From positions 1-39,322 of the forward strand of contig DATKYS010000103.1 in assembly GCA_035528375.1 (NCBI GenBank): a stretch of 39,322 nt of DNA, written 5' to 3'. This DNA comes from a bacterium (GTDB lineage Bacteria; RBG-13-66-14). Below, piece by piece: positions 38,173 through 39,322 of the stretch; the first letter of the stretch is position 1; each line of letters starts with the position of its first letter. The position numbers and the translations under genes are program-made. A model generated the notes under the pieces. That model was given only the letters and a program-made list of their open reading frames with translations, was not told the origin of the DNA and searched no databases.

Positions 38173-39009
38173 ATGGACATAATATTCAACAGCATAGCAA
38201 TTGGTTTAAGTCTTATAGCGATATTTATAGCTGTATCTGTTTATTCCAGTACAAAACGCAGTACATTTTTTATCTATTTGGCAAAGGAATATAGAGAACT
38301 TACAAAAGATTTATACAGTCGATATTCTGAAATTTATAATCTTATTGAACAATATGAAAGACAACTGGATACTGGTGGTGAAATAGAAATTCGAATAAAA
38401 AGGAATGAATCCATAAACAACGTCGTATCATTTATTGAAGATAAAGAATTTCAATACAGACGTATTATAAGTAACCTATATATCAAACATTATGACATCC
38501 CATTTATCATACCAGAATGTTTTCCAATAACATACGAAGTACTCACAAAATATATAGATAGCATATATGAAATTAAAAGTGATCTCTATAAAAAAGCAAA
38601 AACTGAAACCCATTTATACAACATTTCCGCTGCATATAGAGCTAATGCTTTATATAAAATACATGGGAACAGAAATTTACATGATAAATGTGTAATAATA
38701 GGAAACAATATATCTTTAAATGCAAATATTTATTACTACCTAATTGATACTTTCATCACCATAATAAATAACCCTCTATCGACTTGTTACAAGGAGATGA
38801 AGAGGAATATTGTAAAAGAAAGAAAACAAAGTAAAAAAACAAAAAATATTGATACCAATGAACTGTTGGACCTGTACTGCAAATTATATGATTATGATGA
38901 AGAAAACTCAAAAAACCTTAAAAGTTATTTCTCAGTAAAAGAAATTACCGATAAATATGTACCTATTAAACATTTATTTATTGCCCCACAGAAAAACACA
39001 AAATCCTAA
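38173..39009 (+). CDS. AT-rich orphan membrane-anchored protein
   Basis: The 278-residue product has one N-terminal transmembrane helix (residues about 7-25: SIAIGLSLIAIFIAVSVYS), then a Lys/Asn/Ile/Tyr-rich, mostly helical soluble region with YRELTKDLYSRYSEIYNLIEQYERQL and a long charged middle (KEMKRNIVKERKQSKKTK). No known family is recognised. GC is roughly 30% by eye against more than 60% for neighbours, so recent horizontal transfer is likely. It sits beside the start of a dTDP-sugar gene. Phage-defence and surface-polysaccharide loci often carry such genes, but no function can be assigned. Confidence 0.7.
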   Translation: MDIIFNSIAIGLSLIAIFIAVSVYSSTKRSTFFIYLAKEYRELTKDLYSRYSEIYNLIEQYERQLDTGGEIEIRIKRNESINNVVSFIEDKEFQYRRIISNLYIKHYDIPFIIPECFPITYEVLTKYIDSIYEIKSDLYKKAKTETHLYNISAAYRANALYKIHGNRNLHDKCVIIGNNISLNANIYYYLIDTFITIINNPLSTCYKEMKRNIVKERKQSKKTKNIDTNELLDLYCKLYDYDEENSKNLKSYFSVKEITDKYVPIKHLFIAPQKNTKS

Positions 39010-39056
39010 ATTATTACTTATGCATCCCTCTGAATGTTACAAATAGGAGTGCTTAA

Positions 39057-39322
39057 TTGAAAATTCTCGTCACCGGCGGGGCGGGGTTCATCGGCTCCAA
39101 CTTCGTCCACCTCCTCCGACGCGAAAAACCCCGCTGGGACATCGTCGTCCTGGACAAGCTGACCTACGCGGGCAGCCTGGCCAACCTCGACGCGGTCTGG
39201 GGCGACATCACCTTTTTGAAGGGCGACGTGTCGGTGCGCGCCGACGCGCTGGGCGCCATGGACGGCTGCGACGCGGTGGTCAACTTCGCCGCCGAAACCC
39301 ACGTGGACCGCTCCATCGTGGC
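39057..39322 (+). CDS. rmlB: dTDP-glucose 4,6-dehydratase RmlB, 5' part only
   Basis: It starts at TTG 39057 behind AGGAG and runs off the right edge. The first 88 residues show the Rossmann LVTGGAGFIGSNFVHLL, then WDIVVLDKLTYAGSLANLD (the conserved DKLTYAG) and DAVVNFAAETHVDRSI (AAETHVDRSI, diagnostic for RmlB). The enzyme converts dTDP-glucose to dTDP-4-keto-6-deoxyglucose for rhamnose and other deoxysugars in surface polysaccharide. High GC contrasts with the AT-rich gene just upstream. Confidence 0.93.
   Translation, partial: MKILVTGGAGFIGSNFVHLLRREKPRWDIVVLDKLTYAGSLANLDAVWGDITFLKGDVSVRADALGAMDGCDAVVNFAAETHVDRSIV

Overview
The window comes from a high-GC, Gram-negative-type bacterium. 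The evidence is a predicted outer-membrane beta-barrel protein, a lipoprotein, many Sec-exported proteins, a type IV pilin-like protein, MurJ, and a dTDP-sugar gene at the right edge. Standard sigma70-like promoters (TTGACA, 17 bp, TATAAT type) recur throughout. No rRNA, tRNA, CRISPR array, transposase or integrase was seen. The mix of a DUF2341 protein, a DUF4015 glycosidase-like protein, single-copy housekeeping genes and unrecognised secreted proteins suggests an uncultured candidate-phylum lineage, but the sequence alone does not let me name it.

Layout. 1-2889 (minus): a large Eco57I-type DNA methyltransferase/restriction gene that runs off the left edge. 3142-9094 (minus): a Ktr/Trk potassium-uptake pair (trkH-type channel, trkA-type RCK subunit) split by an AT-rich restriction-modification pair, followed by a FAD-oxidase-like gene. 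9234-13159 (minus): a DUF2341 surface protein, a small lipoprotein, nadA, and a secreted protein whose stop overlaps the nadA start. 13340-19833 (plus): a small membrane protein, then purH, purD, purE, hslU and a membrane protein with a heptapeptide-repeat tail. 20138-21773 (minus): PCC-domain protein, zinc-ribbon methyltransferase and pilin-like protein in one tight operon. 21985-24057 (plus): outer-membrane protein and DUF4015 protein. 24373-27580 (minus): the translation/riboflavin operon rbfA-nrnA-truB-ribF. 27834-33486 (plus): cysS with an apparent cysteine leader-peptide attenuator, then murJ and dxs. 33623-37129 (plus): six consecutive genes for small secreted proteins that look like divergent paralogues. 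37126-38073 (minus): a double-GNAT protein. 38173-39009 (plus): an AT-rich orphan. 39057 to the edge: the start of dTDP-glucose 4,6-dehydratase.

How the parts fit. Much of the window is housekeeping: purine synthesis, NAD synthesis, isoprenoid precursors, peptidoglycan lipid II flipping, tRNA charging and modification, and ribosome maturation. Two segments are strikingly AT-rich and look acquired: the restriction-modification pair between the potassium genes (4793-7275) and the orphan at 38173-39009. Intergenic spaces carry a composite palindromic repeat family. In the copies that follow minus-strand operons, the hairpin plus flanking A-run reads as an intrinsic terminator for the upstream operon. 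The least explained parts are the six-gene secreted array and the cysS leader, which encodes a short peptide with a Cys-Gly-Cys stretch followed by mutually exclusive RNA pairings.
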